The position numbers and the translations under genes were made by a program. A stretch of DNA of 64,000 nt from Mucilaginibacter sp. OK268 (GTDB lineage: Bacteria; Bacteroidota; Bacteroidia; Sphingobacteriales; Sphingobacteriaceae), in contig NZ_FNJV01000003.1 of the NCBI RefSeq assembly GCF_900103125.1, positions 124,001-188,000 of the forward strand, given 5' to 3'. Position 1 is the first letter of the stretch. Every line of letters starts with the position of its first letter. The notes under the pieces are model-generated. The model was not told the origin of the DNA and did not search any database. It was given only the letters and a program-made list of their open reading frames with translations. Positions 1 to 10,900 of the stretch are shown in pieces.

Positions 1-1587
1 AGCATCCATACGGCTATACTGTTTCACCAGGCGTTTCAGATAAGAATCATATTTACCAGGTTGATTTGTCCAGAGCATTTCGGCAAGGGCAGTGAGGCGC
101 GGCATATACATATAATCTGCCCTTTTTTCTGAGGGTATCATTTCTGTCCAGATATTAGCTTGTGCTCCGATGATAGATTTGGCTTCCCCGGCATTTAAAA
201 CCTTAGGGATAGGGTTAAAATGGTATACCTTATCAATCGAATACTGATCAGGCTGATTATCAAAATATAAGGGCTCTCCTGGTGTCATGATCACGGTGTT
301 ACCGTTTTTTACTGCTTTTACCGGAGCATCGGGCACCCAGGTGCGCCAATACATAATGATAGCTGTTGGACTGATACCACCTTCGATAATCTCATCCCAG
401 CCGATCAGCTTACGCCCCTTGGAGTTAAAGAATTTCTCCATGCGGTTGATAAAGTAGCTTTGCAAAGCAGGCAGATCTTTGATCCCCTCACGTTCCATTA
501 AAGCTTTACAATCAGCAGATTTACCCCAATCGGTGCGATCAACTTCGTCGCCACCAATATGGATGTATTGCGACGGGAAAATATCCATGATCTCGCTGAA
601 CACATTTTGAGCAAATTCATAAGTCGACTCTAATCCAGGGCAAATAGGTTTGGTAAACAATTTACCCCATGAATTTTCGCCATTACAGGTTAAAAAAGGA
701 TAGGAATTAATAGCGGCCATCATATGACCGGGCATATCAATTTCGGGGATGATGTCGATATGCCGGACAGCAGCATAGGCCACTATACCCTTCATTTCCT
801 GTTGAGTGTAAAAACCACCATACATGGTTTTACCCTCACGTTGAACAATATGTTCTTTGTCAATGACAAAGTCAGGATTATCCTTAGCTTTTTTGATACA
901 AGCCGAATCCTGGTTATTAAAAGTACGCCAGGCACCTTCTTCGGTTAGCTTCGGGTATTTTTTGATCTCGATGCGCCAACCCTGATCATCAGTCAAGTGC
1001 AAGTGAAGTTTATTCATTTTGTAAAGCGCCATCCTGTCGATAAATTTTTTCAGATAAGCTACAGAAAAGAAATGCCGGGAAACATCCAGGTGCATTCCGC
1101 GCCAAGCATAGGCCGGTTGATCCTGAATAGTTACAGCAGGTAATACTAAAGTTTTACTTACTCTGCTTTTTTCGACAGAAACTGGTAACAATTGACGAAT
1201 AGTTTCAATCCCATGAAATATACCGGCCGGGTCTTTAGCAGCAATGATCACCTGCTGTTTATTGATGGTTAACTTATAGGCTTCGGGAGCTGTTAATGAA
1301 GCATCGTAAATCAATTTAATAGCACCCGGTTTATCACTTTGGGTTATAGGCAACTTTCTGCCTAAACCTTTTAATAATAACTGATCAAGTTGATTAGCCT
1401 CATCAGTAAATGGTTTTGCAGCTAGAATACTGGTTTTGCCACTGATAATAAATGAGCCTTTACCGGCTACCAATTGCGTTGGGTAAGGTATCAATGGAAA
1501 CCGGGCGGCTGTTTCCTGTGCATTCACAGCAGCAGTACAAGTAAGCATTAACGCAGCCGCCAACAAATATTTTGAAATGGTCTTCAT
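1..1587 (-). CDS. Beta-N-acetylhexosaminidase, GH20 (partial, 3' end outside window)
   Basis: Removes terminal beta-linked GlcNAc/GalNAc from glycans in the periplasm or at the surface. I translated the minus strand from ATG at 1587: 529 codons stay open to the window edge. It begins with a signal peptide (MKTISKYLLAAALMLTCTAA...NAQ), then a GH20b-like N-terminal domain, then the barrel with HLHLTDDQGWR, the HGM.LDVSRHFF region and the catalytic pair D347-E348 in HIGGDEVD. GH20 uses substrate-assisted catalysis with this Asp-Glu pair. The start lies 14 nt beyond the stop of the GH2 gene at 1601, so the two form one operon with the GH29 gene. The C-terminus is missing. Family is sure; linkage preference cannot be read. 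Confidence 0.95.
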   Translation of the reverse strand, partial: MKTISKYLLAAALMLTCTAAVNAQETAARFPLIPYPTQLVAGKGSFIISGKTSILAAKPFTDEANQLDQLLLKGLGRKLPITQSDKPGAIKLIYDASLTAPEAYKLTINKQQVIIAAKDPAGIFHGIETIRQLLPVSVEKSRVSKTLVLPAVTIQDQPAYAWRGMHLDVSRHFFSVAYLKKFIDRMALYKMNKLHLHLTDDQGWRIEIKKYPKLTEEGAWRTFNNQDSACIKKAKDNPDFVIDKEHIVQREGKTMYGGFYTQQEMKGIVAYAAVRHIDIIPEIDMPGHMMAAINSYPFLTCNGENSWGKLFTKPICPGLESTYEFAQNVFSEIMDIFPSQYIHIGGDEVDRTDWGKSADCKALMEREGIKDLPALQSYFINRMEKFFNSKGRKLIGWDEIIEGGISPTAIIMYWRTWVPDAPVKAVKNGNTVIMTPGEPLYFDNQPDQYSIDKVYHFNPIPKVLNAGEAKSIIGAQANIWTEMIPSEKRADYMYMPRLTALAEMLWTNQPGKYDSYLKRLVKQYSRMDA

Positions 1588-1600
1588 TTTTTTCTTTTTA

Positions 1601-4303
1601 TTATTTGCTGATAGATATTGTTCGTTCAACTACATTCCATCCGCCTATAGTTACAGTGAGATTTCTTTTTGCGCTATTTTTATAATCAATGATTACTTTC
1701 TTTTCTTCGCCTGGTAAAACGGTAATATAATTATCGCTGTAAAAAGCAGGTAATACCCGTTGTTTGGTATCCGCATCAGTTAATGACAGCCTGTTAAAAA
1801 ACGCAAGTGGCCCATTGCCTGTATTAGTTAAGGTTACTTCTACTTTATCAGTACTTAAATATTTAGCCGAAGCACTTAGGTTTCCTTTGGACATACTTTG
1901 TAATCCAGAATAATTACCGTTCCCATCAGGTATCCAGTAAATGTTTTCGCTCAGGACTTTCTTATCTTTATCTAATAACTGCAGGCAAAGAAAGGCCCCT
2001 TTATCTTTAGCTAATTTATTCATTTCTCCTTTTAGCGATAAATAACGTTTAACCGTGGTTGATGTCACATCTGAGAATACCTGGGTAAGCATCTTTTCTT
2101 TGCCATCCATATCATAGGCTTTGGCTACCAGCATCATATTGGTGTGGCTTTTGAAAGTATTGTTAGCTACCATCACCATACCATCAGTAGGGTCATACAT
2201 AATGTGCAGGGGCTCGCTGCCTTTGTGTAAGCCATACAGGCAAGCATTGGGGTCCAGATAATAATCGTACATCTGCCCGCGCATGGCTGTCCATGGATTT
2301 TGGGTTTTCCAGATTATGGTACCGGTGTACCACTCCCACATATGTGAACTAAAACCCTCCATTAGACCACGGTATTGATCGTAATTGACCAATTGGGCTT
2401 TGGTTGCAAAATCCTCTACATCTTTTGCTTTGCCGTACTTATCAATAAAGCCATCATAGCCAATATATTTATGATAATCCCAAACAGAATCGGTTTTAGT
2501 TTTACCTGTAGCTTCATCATACTCAGGTAATACCATATTTTTAGCCGGGATAAATCTTTTGAGTGATTCATAATCACTTACACCCACAGATCCAACCTCG
2601 GAATTAAAAGGATAGGTTTTATGTGCCCAAAAAGTTGATAAAGGTTGTATGCCGTAAGGTCCGTCGCCATTCCCACCCAGTACATTACGTGACATTTCCT
2701 CGGAATTGGAATAAGGGATAAACCAACGGGTGTTATCCAATTTAGGCATGATACTATCGCGCAAAGATATCAGCATATCCTCCGGCGGAGTGATCTCATT
2801 ACCACCACACCAGATAGCCAGTGAAGGGTAATTACGTACCAGCTTTACCTGATCTTCAATTGATTTAAGATATAAATCATGATCATCGGGGTATTTTCTG
2901 CGAGTCCATTGATCATCCAGTTTCATCGGATCCGTCCAGCGGCCATTACAATCTCCTGATCCCCACATATCCTGAAAAACCAGCATACCATATCTGTCAC
3001 AGGCTTCATAAAATTCAGGGCGTTCAATCAACGCACCACCCCAAACCCTGATCAAGTTCAGGTTCATATCCCGGTGAAAGCGCACCTCAGCATCATAACG
3101 GGCATCCGAAAAGCGTAACATCTCATCAGATACTATCCAGTTACCGCCTTTAATAAATATTTTCTGGCCGTTGATATTGATCTGCCTGCTCTCGGTACGT
3201 GCGTTCCACTCTGTAGTGATCTGCCTTACCCCTACTTTTATTTCGTCCTGGTCTGATACTTTGTTGCCAACAGTTACAAACTGTAGATTCATTGGATAAA
3301 GATGCTGTGCACCGTATCCGTTGGGCCACCAGAGCTTGGGATTTCTTAATGAGTAATCATTTAATTGTATTGTTTGTGTCGAATTGGCTTTGAGCGTAAC
3401 TTTTTTTGAAACGATGTTGCCATCCAAAGTATATTTTAGTTCACCACTAACAGACACATTACTTGCGTTTTGCAAATCTGCAGATACCTGAATAATAGTA
3501 GGTTGCTGCGGGCCTCCTGGCTGCCTTACACCCGGTACCAGGGTTACAATGTGCGGGTCTTTAATGCTTACTGCGCCTGTTTTCTCAATAGTTACCTTAT
3601 CCCAGATACCGGTATTGCGATCTTTTATAGGCTGTATCCAATCCCAACCAGCGGTATATTGAATGCCAACATTACGGGCGATAGTACCATCGCCACCCTG
3701 GCCTCCGTTGGGGTTACCTACAACATCCGGAGGGTAAACAATAACAGCGATCCTGTTATTACCATCTTTAGCCATCCATTTGGTAATGTTGTACGACTGA
3801 CGTAAAAACATACCGGTATGTGGCTTGTCATTTAATTTATGACCATTTAAAAACACATCACAACTGTAATTTACCCCTCTGAAATTCAGATAAACCTGAT
3901 TATTTCCTATAACCTGCACCTCCTTAAAATCTTTCACAAACCAGTAAGTATAATAATCACGACCGGTTCTGTAAATGTCGGGTATCTGCTCATTGTTCAT
4001 ACCGTAAAACGGGTCGGGCATTTTATGGGCGGCTACCAAACTGGTTAATACCGTGCCTGGCACAACCGCAGGCAGCCATGCGTTTGTATTATAGGTTATG
4101 TGTGAAACATCTGTTCCGGCTTCTTTTACATTATTTACCGGGGCGCATTTCCACCCTTCATTTAGTTCATACTTATTTTGAGCATTGGCTGTAATGCTTT
4201 GAAAAACAATACAGGATACGAACAATATAACTATTGAGAATTTAAGAGATACAGATTTAACTGCCAGATAAACTTTTTCCATTATTGGGGATGATCGTTT
4301 CAA
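1601..4303 (-). CDS. GH2 exo-beta-glucosaminidase / endo-beta-mannosidase-like
   Basis: Secreted glycoside hydrolase of about 900 aa with sandwich, immunoglobulin-like and TIM-barrel domains in order. The segment GWDWIQPIKDRNTGIWD is typical of the GH2 branch holding exo-beta-D-glucosaminidases and plant mannosylglycoprotein endo-beta-mannosidases. Acid/base E503 lies in IWCGGNE and the probable nucleophile E569 in NSEVGSVG, a motif shared with that branch. The signal peptide fits better if translation starts at Met8 (4282): MEKVYLAVKSVSLKF... to NAQ. It sits between GH29 and GH20 genes on one strand, consistent with removal of core mannose or glucosamine from a complex glycan. The exact substrate is not readable; plain beta-mannosidase is the main alternative. 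Confidence 0.88.
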   Translation of the reverse strand: MKRSSPIMEKVYLAVKSVSLKFSIVILFVSCIVFQSITANAQNKYELNEGWKCAPVNNVKEAGTDVSHITYNTNAWLPAVVPGTVLTSLVAAHKMPDPFYGMNNEQIPDIYRTGRDYYTYWFVKDFKEVQVIGNNQVYLNFRGVNYSCDVFLNGHKLNDKPHTGMFLRQSYNITKWMAKDGNNRIAVIVYPPDVVGNPNGGQGGDGTIARNVGIQYTAGWDWIQPIKDRNTGIWDKVTIEKTGAVSIKDPHIVTLVPGVRQPGGPQQPTIIQVSADLQNASNVSVSGELKYTLDGNIVSKKVTLKANSTQTIQLNDYSLRNPKLWWPNGYGAQHLYPMNLQFVTVGNKVSDQDEIKVGVRQITTEWNARTESRQININGQKIFIKGGNWIVSDEMLRFSDARYDAEVRFHRDMNLNLIRVWGGALIERPEFYEACDRYGMLVFQDMWGSGDCNGRWTDPMKLDDQWTRRKYPDDHDLYLKSIEDQVKLVRNYPSLAIWCGGNEITPPEDMLISLRDSIMPKLDNTRWFIPYSNSEEMSRNVLGGNGDGPYGIQPLSTFWAHKTYPFNSEVGSVGVSDYESLKRFIPAKNMVLPEYDEATGKTKTDSVWDYHKYIGYDGFIDKYGKAKDVEDFATKAQLVNYDQYRGLMEGFSSHMWEWYTGTIIWKTQNPWTAMRGQMYDYYLDPNACLYGLHKGSEPLHIMYDPTDGMVMVANNTFKSHTNMMLVAKAYDMDGKEKMLTQVFSDVTSTTVKRYLSLKGEMNKLAKDKGAFLCLQLLDKDKKVLSENIYWIPDGNGNYSGLQSMSKGNLSASAKYLSTDKVEVTLTNTGNGPLAFFNRLSLTDADTKQRVLPAFYSDNYITVLPGEEKKVIIDYKNSAKRNLTVTIGGWNVVERTISISK

Positions 4304-4372
4304 AATTAAACACTGCGATGTATGCAGAGGTATACTAGTTTGGTAATTTGATGTGGTTTTTTGTCCTATTAT

Positions 4373-5803
4373 TTAATACTCCAGTTTAAAACAGGCGGCC
4401 TCACTTAAACCGCTGTTTTGTTGTAAACCAGCAGGGATGCTGATCACTACTTCATTATTTTGTTGTTTCCATTTCAGGTTCTGTTTGCTTCCTAACAAAA
4501 TTACTTTCCGGGGCTTACCGGCTATGATCGAAACAGTTGCAGGCAGTGTTACTTTCTCCTGATCAGATAACATAAAAGCATATATGGCTTTATCATTTTT
4601 TGCCTTGGTGTAAAAAATATTACCCGTTGAATATGGAGTAACCGATTTGGAGTTATAAATACCTTCTCCATTTATTTTTATCCAGGCACTTATACCTTTT
4701 AGGCGTTCGTAAGCAACAGGATCCCAATCACCATCAGGACCGGGGCCAATGTTCATCAATAAGTTGCCACCGCGCGACACTATTTTAACCAATAACTGTA
4801 CAATTTGCTGTACCGATTTATAATGATCGCCAGGAACATAGCTCCAGGAGTTCCCCATGGTGATACAGCTTTCCCAGGGATGATCAAGCGGTACTTCAGG
4901 TACTTCCTGCTCCGGTGTTGTATAGTTTTCATATTGACCGGATACCGTACGGTCGACAACGATAAGACCTGGTTGTTTTTGTCTGCCCATAGCGGCAATT
5001 TTAGGCATATCAATATCCTGATCATATTGAATTCCCTTTTGCCATTCAACAGTAGTATCAATACTGCTTTTAGGACGAACCCATCCTCCATCAAGCCAAA
5101 GAATGTCTACCTTTCCATATCCAGTCATCAACTCACCGATCTGATTATAAGTAAAGTCTTTAAATTTTTGCCAACGCTCGGGATGCTTTTTCGGATCATA
5201 GTTCACATTTCGATCCTTTGGCGGAAAATATGGCCACCAATAATTCTCCGTATGCCAGTCGGGCTTTGAAAAATAGGCCCCTATCATGAAATTTTCCTTG
5301 CGGAAGGCATTAAATACCTCCTTAGTAACATTGCTTCTCGGATTAGTTGAAAAAGGTGTTTTTGCGCTGGTAATTTTATAATCAGTTTCTTTGGTATCAA
5401 ACATACAAAAACCATCGTGGTGCTTTGTTGTAAATATCACGTATTTCATCCCGGCATCTTTTGCTGCCTGAACCCATTTTTCGGGATTAAACTTCACCGG
5501 ATTAAATGTAGTTTGCAGGTTTTCATAAGCAGTTTTATAACCGTTATATGTAGCCCCATATGGGCCACGACGTTGAGTCCATCCCTCGTCTTCGGGGCAA
5601 ATACTCCAACTTTCAACCACGCCCCACTGGCTATAAGTTCCCCAGTGCATAAAAAGCCCGAATTTAAGATCCTGCCATTCAGTTAACTTCTGGTCAACCA
5701 ATGGATCACCCGGAGCGACGTACTGTTTGGAAACATTATGTTTTTGCGCCATTACAAATGCGCTAAAAAAGCTTAAAACAAGAAACGAAAAGATTTTTTT
5801 CAT
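4373..5803 (-). CDS. Alpha-L-fucosidase, GH29
   Basis: Retaining fucosidase exported by a signal peptide (MKKIFSFLVLSFFSAFVMAQ). Family hallmarks are KFGLFMHWGTYSQWG near the N-terminus, IFTTKHHDGFCMFD, and nucleophile D238 in ILWLDGGW. At 476 aa it has the catalytic barrel plus a small C-terminal beta domain. The region PWESCITMGNSWSY resembles the GH29 subgroup with regiospecific alpha-1,3/4 activity more than the broad subgroup, but this is a soft inference. It is the first gene of the minus-strand operon and is transcribed away from the ECF sigma gene; 180 bp separates the two starts and must hold both promoters. Confidence 0.93.
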   Translation of the reverse strand: MKKIFSFLVLSFFSAFVMAQKHNVSKQYVAPGDPLVDQKLTEWQDLKFGLFMHWGTYSQWGVVESWSICPEDEGWTQRRGPYGATYNGYKTAYENLQTTFNPVKFNPEKWVQAAKDAGMKYVIFTTKHHDGFCMFDTKETDYKITSAKTPFSTNPRSNVTKEVFNAFRKENFMIGAYFSKPDWHTENYWWPYFPPKDRNVNYDPKKHPERWQKFKDFTYNQIGELMTGYGKVDILWLDGGWVRPKSSIDTTVEWQKGIQYDQDIDMPKIAAMGRQKQPGLIVVDRTVSGQYENYTTPEQEVPEVPLDHPWESCITMGNSWSYVPGDHYKSVQQIVQLLVKIVSRGGNLLMNIGPGPDGDWDPVAYERLKGISAWIKINGEGIYNSKSVTPYSTGNIFYTKAKNDKAIYAFMLSDQEKVTLPATVSIIAGKPRKVILLGSKQNLKWKQQNNEVVISIPAGLQQNSGLSEAACFKLEY

Positions 5804-5983
5804 GTTAAATGGAGTTTAATATAATTGACAACAATAATAGGTGTATTGCTTACACTTTTTAAATTTTTTTAATAAATATTGAAACTTTGCCAATAAAATT
5901 TCCTTTTTAGCAATTAATGTTTTATTATTGTTACACCGATATTAAGATTTAAATTTAGGTGATTAATTAAAAACTCCCAGGTT

Positions 5984-6631
5984 TTGAAAGACAGAAAAGT
6001 TGATACACTGAACTTGTGGAAACTCATTTGCAACAATGATGATGAAAAAGCTTTTGAGCTTTTATTTCATTTGTTAAATAATTCACTTACTAAATTTTGT
6101 ATCCTTTATGTTAATCAGCGAGAGATAGCGGAAGAAATTGTATCTGACGTGTTTGTTAAATGCTGGTTAAACCGAAAAACCTTAACCGAGATATTAAACC
6201 CTGAGACCTACCTGTTTGTAGCCGTAAAAAACCAGTCCCTAAATCACATTAAAAAATACTCCAGCATCCACCTGGTACAGATAGAAGAAACCAACTCTGT
6301 TGAATTTGTAAATACTTACAACCCCCAAAGGGAAATTGAGAATAAGGAATTGATCTTTAGAATGGATAAAGCCATTACCGCCCTCCCTCAGCAATGCCGT
6401 ATTGTGTTCAGGCTGATCAAAGAGGATGGAATGAAATATAAAGAAGTTGCCGAAATTTTAAATATATCACCGCGTACCGTACAAACACAGCTTTTTAGGG
6501 CTGTTAAAAAATTAAGTGTTGTTCTAAATAATTATAATAAATTGAACAACCCTAAAGTACATACAAGCAATATATTCAAGGCATTAAGTGTGGTTATTGG
6601 TATTTTGCAACTATTTTTTATAAACTTGTAG
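5984..6631 (+). CDS. ECF RNA polymerase sigma factor (FecI-like)
   Basis: 215-aa sigma-70 family protein with region 2 (AFELLFHLLNNSLTKFC...EEIVSDVFVKCW) and region 4 (ALPQQCRIVFRLIKEDGMKYKEVAEILN with the HTH ISPRTVQTQLFRA). This is the extracytoplasmic type used in Bacteroidota for glycan-responsive TonB receptors. The only usable start in frame is TTG at 5984; the frame closes at TGA 5960 and no ATG lies between. FecR follows after 18 bp. A hydrophobic tail (VVIGILQLFFINL) is unusual for a cytoplasmic sigma factor and might serve membrane contact. It likely drives the receptor gene and perhaps the divergent hydrolase operon. Confidence 0.93.
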   Translation: MKDRKVDTLNLWKLICNNDDEKAFELLFHLLNNSLTKFCILYVNQREIAEEIVSDVFVKCWLNRKTLTEILNPETYLFVAVKNQSLNHIKKYSSIHLVQIEETNSVEFVNTYNPQREIENKELIFRMDKAITALPQQCRIVFRLIKEDGMKYKEVAEILNISPRTVQTQLFRAVKKLSVVLNNYNKLNNPKVHTSNIFKALSVVIGILQLFFINL

Positions 6632-6682
6632 GTATTTTATCAAAAATAGTTGTCCACCTATAAAAAGCACGAAATATCAAAA

Positions 6683-7768
6683 ATGGGCAATGATAGATTT
6701 ATAGAGCTGGTTAGTAAAAAATTAACCAATGAAATCAGCTCTGAAGAAAGCGAAGAGCTTCAGCATTGCTTAAACTCCGACGCGATAAATCGACGCGATT
6801 TCGAGTTCCTTAACATTTACTGGAATAGTAACGATACCGAATTTGCAGATAACGCCTTGGCATTTCAAAAAATAAAATCAAAGATCAAAGATCAGGAACC
6901 GGAACCTGCCGCAATTTCTGTTTCAAAAAGATCTTATCTATACGTTTGGCGTGCAGCTGCGGCCTTTATCTTACTTGCCGGTTGTTCCTGGCTTTTTTAT
7001 TCCAGATTTGTTACCCAACACGACAATTCGCTTGCCGCTACCCGAAACATATGGCAAAATAAAAACACTGCAAAGCGGGAGAAATCAACCATAGTACTTA
7101 CCGATGGTACACGAATCACCCTGAATTCACAAAGTATACTTAAATATCCTGCTGTATTTACAGGTAAAACCCGCGAAGTTTATTTAAGTGGTGAGGCTTT
7201 TTTTGATGTGCATAAAGATCATAAACACCCGTTTATTATCCATACGGAAAAAATGAATATTAGGGTATTGGGTACTGCTTTCAACGTAAAATCCTACCCG
7301 AATGATCCTCAAAGTGAGACTACGCTTATCAGAGGTACAATAGAAGTTACACTTGATGACAGACCCTCTGACCGTATCATATTAAAGCCAAGTGAAAAAC
7401 TTATTGTAAAAAATGGTTTATTTAAAACCGTACGCCAAAACGCGGCTAAACTTAGTCCGGCTGAAACCAGTTCAGGCATGCAGTATGTGCTTACTACATT
7501 TACCCGACTTCAGCAAGATGATAGTACTGTCATTGAAACTTCGTGGACACAAAATAAATTCATTTTCCGGGACGAGAATTTTTCTACCCTGGCAGGTCGT
7601 ATGGAAAGATGGTATGGTGTAGACATCAAATTCAAAAATGATGCATTAAAGCTATATCGCTTTAGCGGTATATTTGAAAAGGAAAGTATAAACCAAGCCC
7701 TCGATGCATTACGCATGACCGAAGATTTTAATTATAAGATTAAAAACTCAACCATTTATATTTATTAG
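6683..7768 (+). CDS. FecR-family anti-sigma factor
   Basis: Inner-membrane regulator that holds the ECF sigma factor and passes on the signal from the outer-membrane receptor. The frame is open from TTG 6650, but ATG 6683 gives the usual family start (MGNDRFIELVSKKLTNEISSEE), so I prefer it. It has an N-terminal cytoplasmic helical domain, one membrane segment (YVWRAAAAFILLAGCSWLFY), the FecR domain (STIVLTDGTRITLNSQS... and VYLSGEAFFDVHKD), then a C-terminal DUF4974-type domain (FRDENFSTLAGRMERWYGV...). It is the middle gene of sigma-FecR-TonB receptor, the standard Bacteroidota trans-envelope signalling cassette. Confidence 0.94.
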   Translation: MGNDRFIELVSKKLTNEISSEESEELQHCLNSDAINRRDFEFLNIYWNSNDTEFADNALAFQKIKSKIKDQEPEPAAISVSKRSYLYVWRAAAAFILLAGCSWLFYSRFVTQHDNSLAATRNIWQNKNTAKREKSTIVLTDGTRITLNSQSILKYPAVFTGKTREVYLSGEAFFDVHKDHKHPFIIHTEKMNIRVLGTAFNVKSYPNDPQSETTLIRGTIEVTLDDRPSDRIILKPSEKLIVKNGLFKTVRQNAAKLSPAETSSGMQYVLTTFTRLQQDDSTVIETSWTQNKFIFRDENFSTLAGRMERWYGVDIKFKNDALKLYRFSGIFEKESINQALDALRMTEDFNYKIKNSTIYIY

Positions 7769-7983
7769 ATTGCCTATGAAGTTAAAGTTTACTTAATATT
7801 TAAATGGCTTAGCCAGATGTAACAAATTTCTGAAAAATGGACAATTGTTACATTTTTTTTATATAATTACCTCCACCTGTAAGAGGTTCGGCAGACCTCT
7901 ATATTCCTTATTAAAATTTATGTAAATTTAAAACACAACGACGGTGTAAAGGCAGATATTGACTATAAAGTCCTTATTGATAA

Positions 7984-10900
7984 ATGAAATTAACTTGTAC
8001 TTTAATAATATTCTTTAATTTTCTGATCTTAAGTTCCCATGCCCAAACACGTGTAACCATCAATCTGCAATCTGCCGACTTCAGGAAGGTTTTATCAATA
8101 ATTGAACATCAGAGCAGTTATCATTTTGTTTATAGCGAACGTAAGGTACCGGTAATGAAAAAGGTAACCATTGATGTACAGGGTGAAGATGTTATAAAAG
8201 TATTGGATAAGATTTTACTAAATTCTGGCTTTGCCTACACTGAACTGGCCAATCACCTCGTTGTTATAGCTCCTACTACTGAGATTATTAATGTAACTAA
8301 GATAAGCGGTCATGTAACCAATGAAAAAGGCGAACCTTTACCTGGTGCCACGGTTATTGTAAAAGGCACAACTGCGGGCACCCCAACAGGAACAGATGGT
8401 TTTTTCTTATTTGAAGCTCCGGAACATTCCATCTTAAGGGTCAGTTATGTAGGTTATCAGACAAAAGAGATAAAGGTATCAGGATCCGCCCCATGTGTTA
8501 TACAATTATCTGTTAGTAATGTACTTAATGAAGTGGTTGTAACCGCGCTTGGTATAAAAAAAGACGAAAAAAAGGTTGGTTATTCTGTGAGCACTATTAG
8601 TGGTGATCTGCTTGATAAAGCAAAAGAAAGCAATATTGCCTATTCGCTGGAAGGGCGGGTTGCCGGTTTAAGTATCAGTGGTGTAAATGGTGGGCCGGGT
8701 TCATCTGCACGGATATTATTAAGAGGGGTAACCAGTTTTGGCGCAGCCTCACCCCTGTTCATCATCAATGGTATACCTATTGATAATACACAAAGGGGTA
8801 CTGCTAATGAATGGGGAGGTGCTGATTTTGGTGATGGCATTAGCAATATCAATCCGGATGATGTGGAAAGTTTGACGGTTTTAAAAGGGCAATCCGCTTC
8901 GGCATTATATGGGGCCAGAGCTGCTAATGGGGTAATTTTGATCACTACAAAAAGCAGTAAAAAAAACGCCGGTTTTGGAGTCGAGATAAACAGTAATTAC
9001 CAAATAGACAAGGCAGTTAATACCTTAGATTATCAAACGGTTTATGGACAGGGCGAGAATGGCCTGCGACCACAAAATGTTAATGGTGCCATATCAACAG
9101 GTAATTTAGGATGGGGCGAAAAGCTTGATGGTAAACCAACTATTCAGTTTGATGGTAAATATTACCCATACTCAGCTGTAAACGACAACATCAATAAGTT
9201 TTACCGTACCGGTTCGTCCAATACAAATACCATTGCATTTAGCGGAGGCGGTGAAAATGGAGGATTCAGGCTTTCGCTGTCAAACCTTACTAATAATTCT
9301 ATTGTTCGCAGTAGTGGTTTATCTCGTAAAACTGTAAATCTGACTGCTAACCAAAATGTAACTGCAAAACTCAGCGTTAATATTGTGGCCAATTATATTC
9401 AGGAATCGTCAAATCTTAAACCAAACTTAAGCGATGGGCCGATGAATGCCAACAATATAGAATACCTTGCCGCTAATGAAAATCAGGCCGCGCTGGCCCC
9501 GGGGACAAATGCCGATGGTTCGGAACTACATTGGAATAATGACTCTTTTGTAACTAATCCTTATTTCGCTGTAAATAAATTTGTTAACAATATCAGTCGT
9601 CAGCGACTTATTGCTGCTATAGCAACAAAATACAATTTTAATAATTGGCTGTACGCACAGGCAAGGCTAGGTAATGATGTTTTATACGATAAAAGATTAT
9701 CAATCATACCTACAGGTACTGCTTTTAGTCCCGGGGGAGCCGGTGATATTGACGAACAATCGGAAACTCAACGATCTGAGCTAAATACTGATATACTAAT
9801 TGGTGCGAAACACGACATCGTCAAAAATCTGCTTAATTTTGATATGTCGGGAGGGGCGAGCTTGCGTAAAAACAGTTATGAATTCACCAAGCTTTTTGGT
9901 GGGCCTTTCATTATTCCCTATTTTTATAGTTATGAGAACCTAACTGTAAAAAACAGTACTTATAGTTATAAGAGCAGTGAAACACATTCGGTCTATTATA
10001 CTGCCGATTTCTCGATCAAAAAATACCTGACTATTAATAATACCGGTAGGTTTGATGCTTACTCTACCCTGCCTGCAGGTCATCGTGGTATATTTACACC
10101 ATCAATATCAGCAAGTTTTATATTTTCAGAGCTTACGCACCTACCTGCACTTGATTTTGGCAAACTTCGCGTTTCATACGCGCAAACCAGCGGAGAACCT
10201 TCCGATACTTATATTACATCCCAATATTATACCATTAACAATTCTGTTAATGGTGTTCCTGCGGCTGGTTTTTCCAGTATCCTTCCTAATTTATTTTTAA
10301 AACCTTATACTTTAACCGAAACCGAAGTTGGTATCGATCTTAAATTTCTGAATGGCCGCTTAGGTTTAGATGCTGCTTTTTTTCACCGAAAAACAAGAAA
10401 TGAAATAATTAAGGGTGATCTGGATATATCATCAGGCTTTGCAACGCGGTTTATTGGTACGGGTTCAACTCAAAATAACGGTATCGAAATTGAATTAAAC
10501 GGAACCCCATTTAAAACAATCAATTTTGCCTGGGCTCCTTCTTTTAATTTTACCTACGTACAAAATAAGATACTCCAAACCGATGGGACTACCCAATCGT
10601 CAAATATCAGCTTTGGAACTTACCGGCCTCTGAATGCGACCACAGCATTAGTTAAAGGTTTACCCGGGCCGCAGATCATGGCAAATGATTATCTGCGCAA
10701 TGCAAGCGGACAGATCATATTTGATGCCAATGGGCTACCCTTAGCGGGGCCGCGTCTGCCGATGGGAAGCGCAGTGCCTAAAATTTATGGTGGCTTTAAC
10801 AATAATTTCACGTACAAAAACCTAAACCTTTCTTTCCTGATTGATTACAGGTATGGAAACAAAATATTATCAGCCACAAACTACAACAGCATTTACAGGG

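Noticed and set aside
4805..5269. 154-aa plus-strand frame within the GH29 gene
   Set aside because: Antisense to the fucosidase catalytic domain including D238; no recognisable motif.
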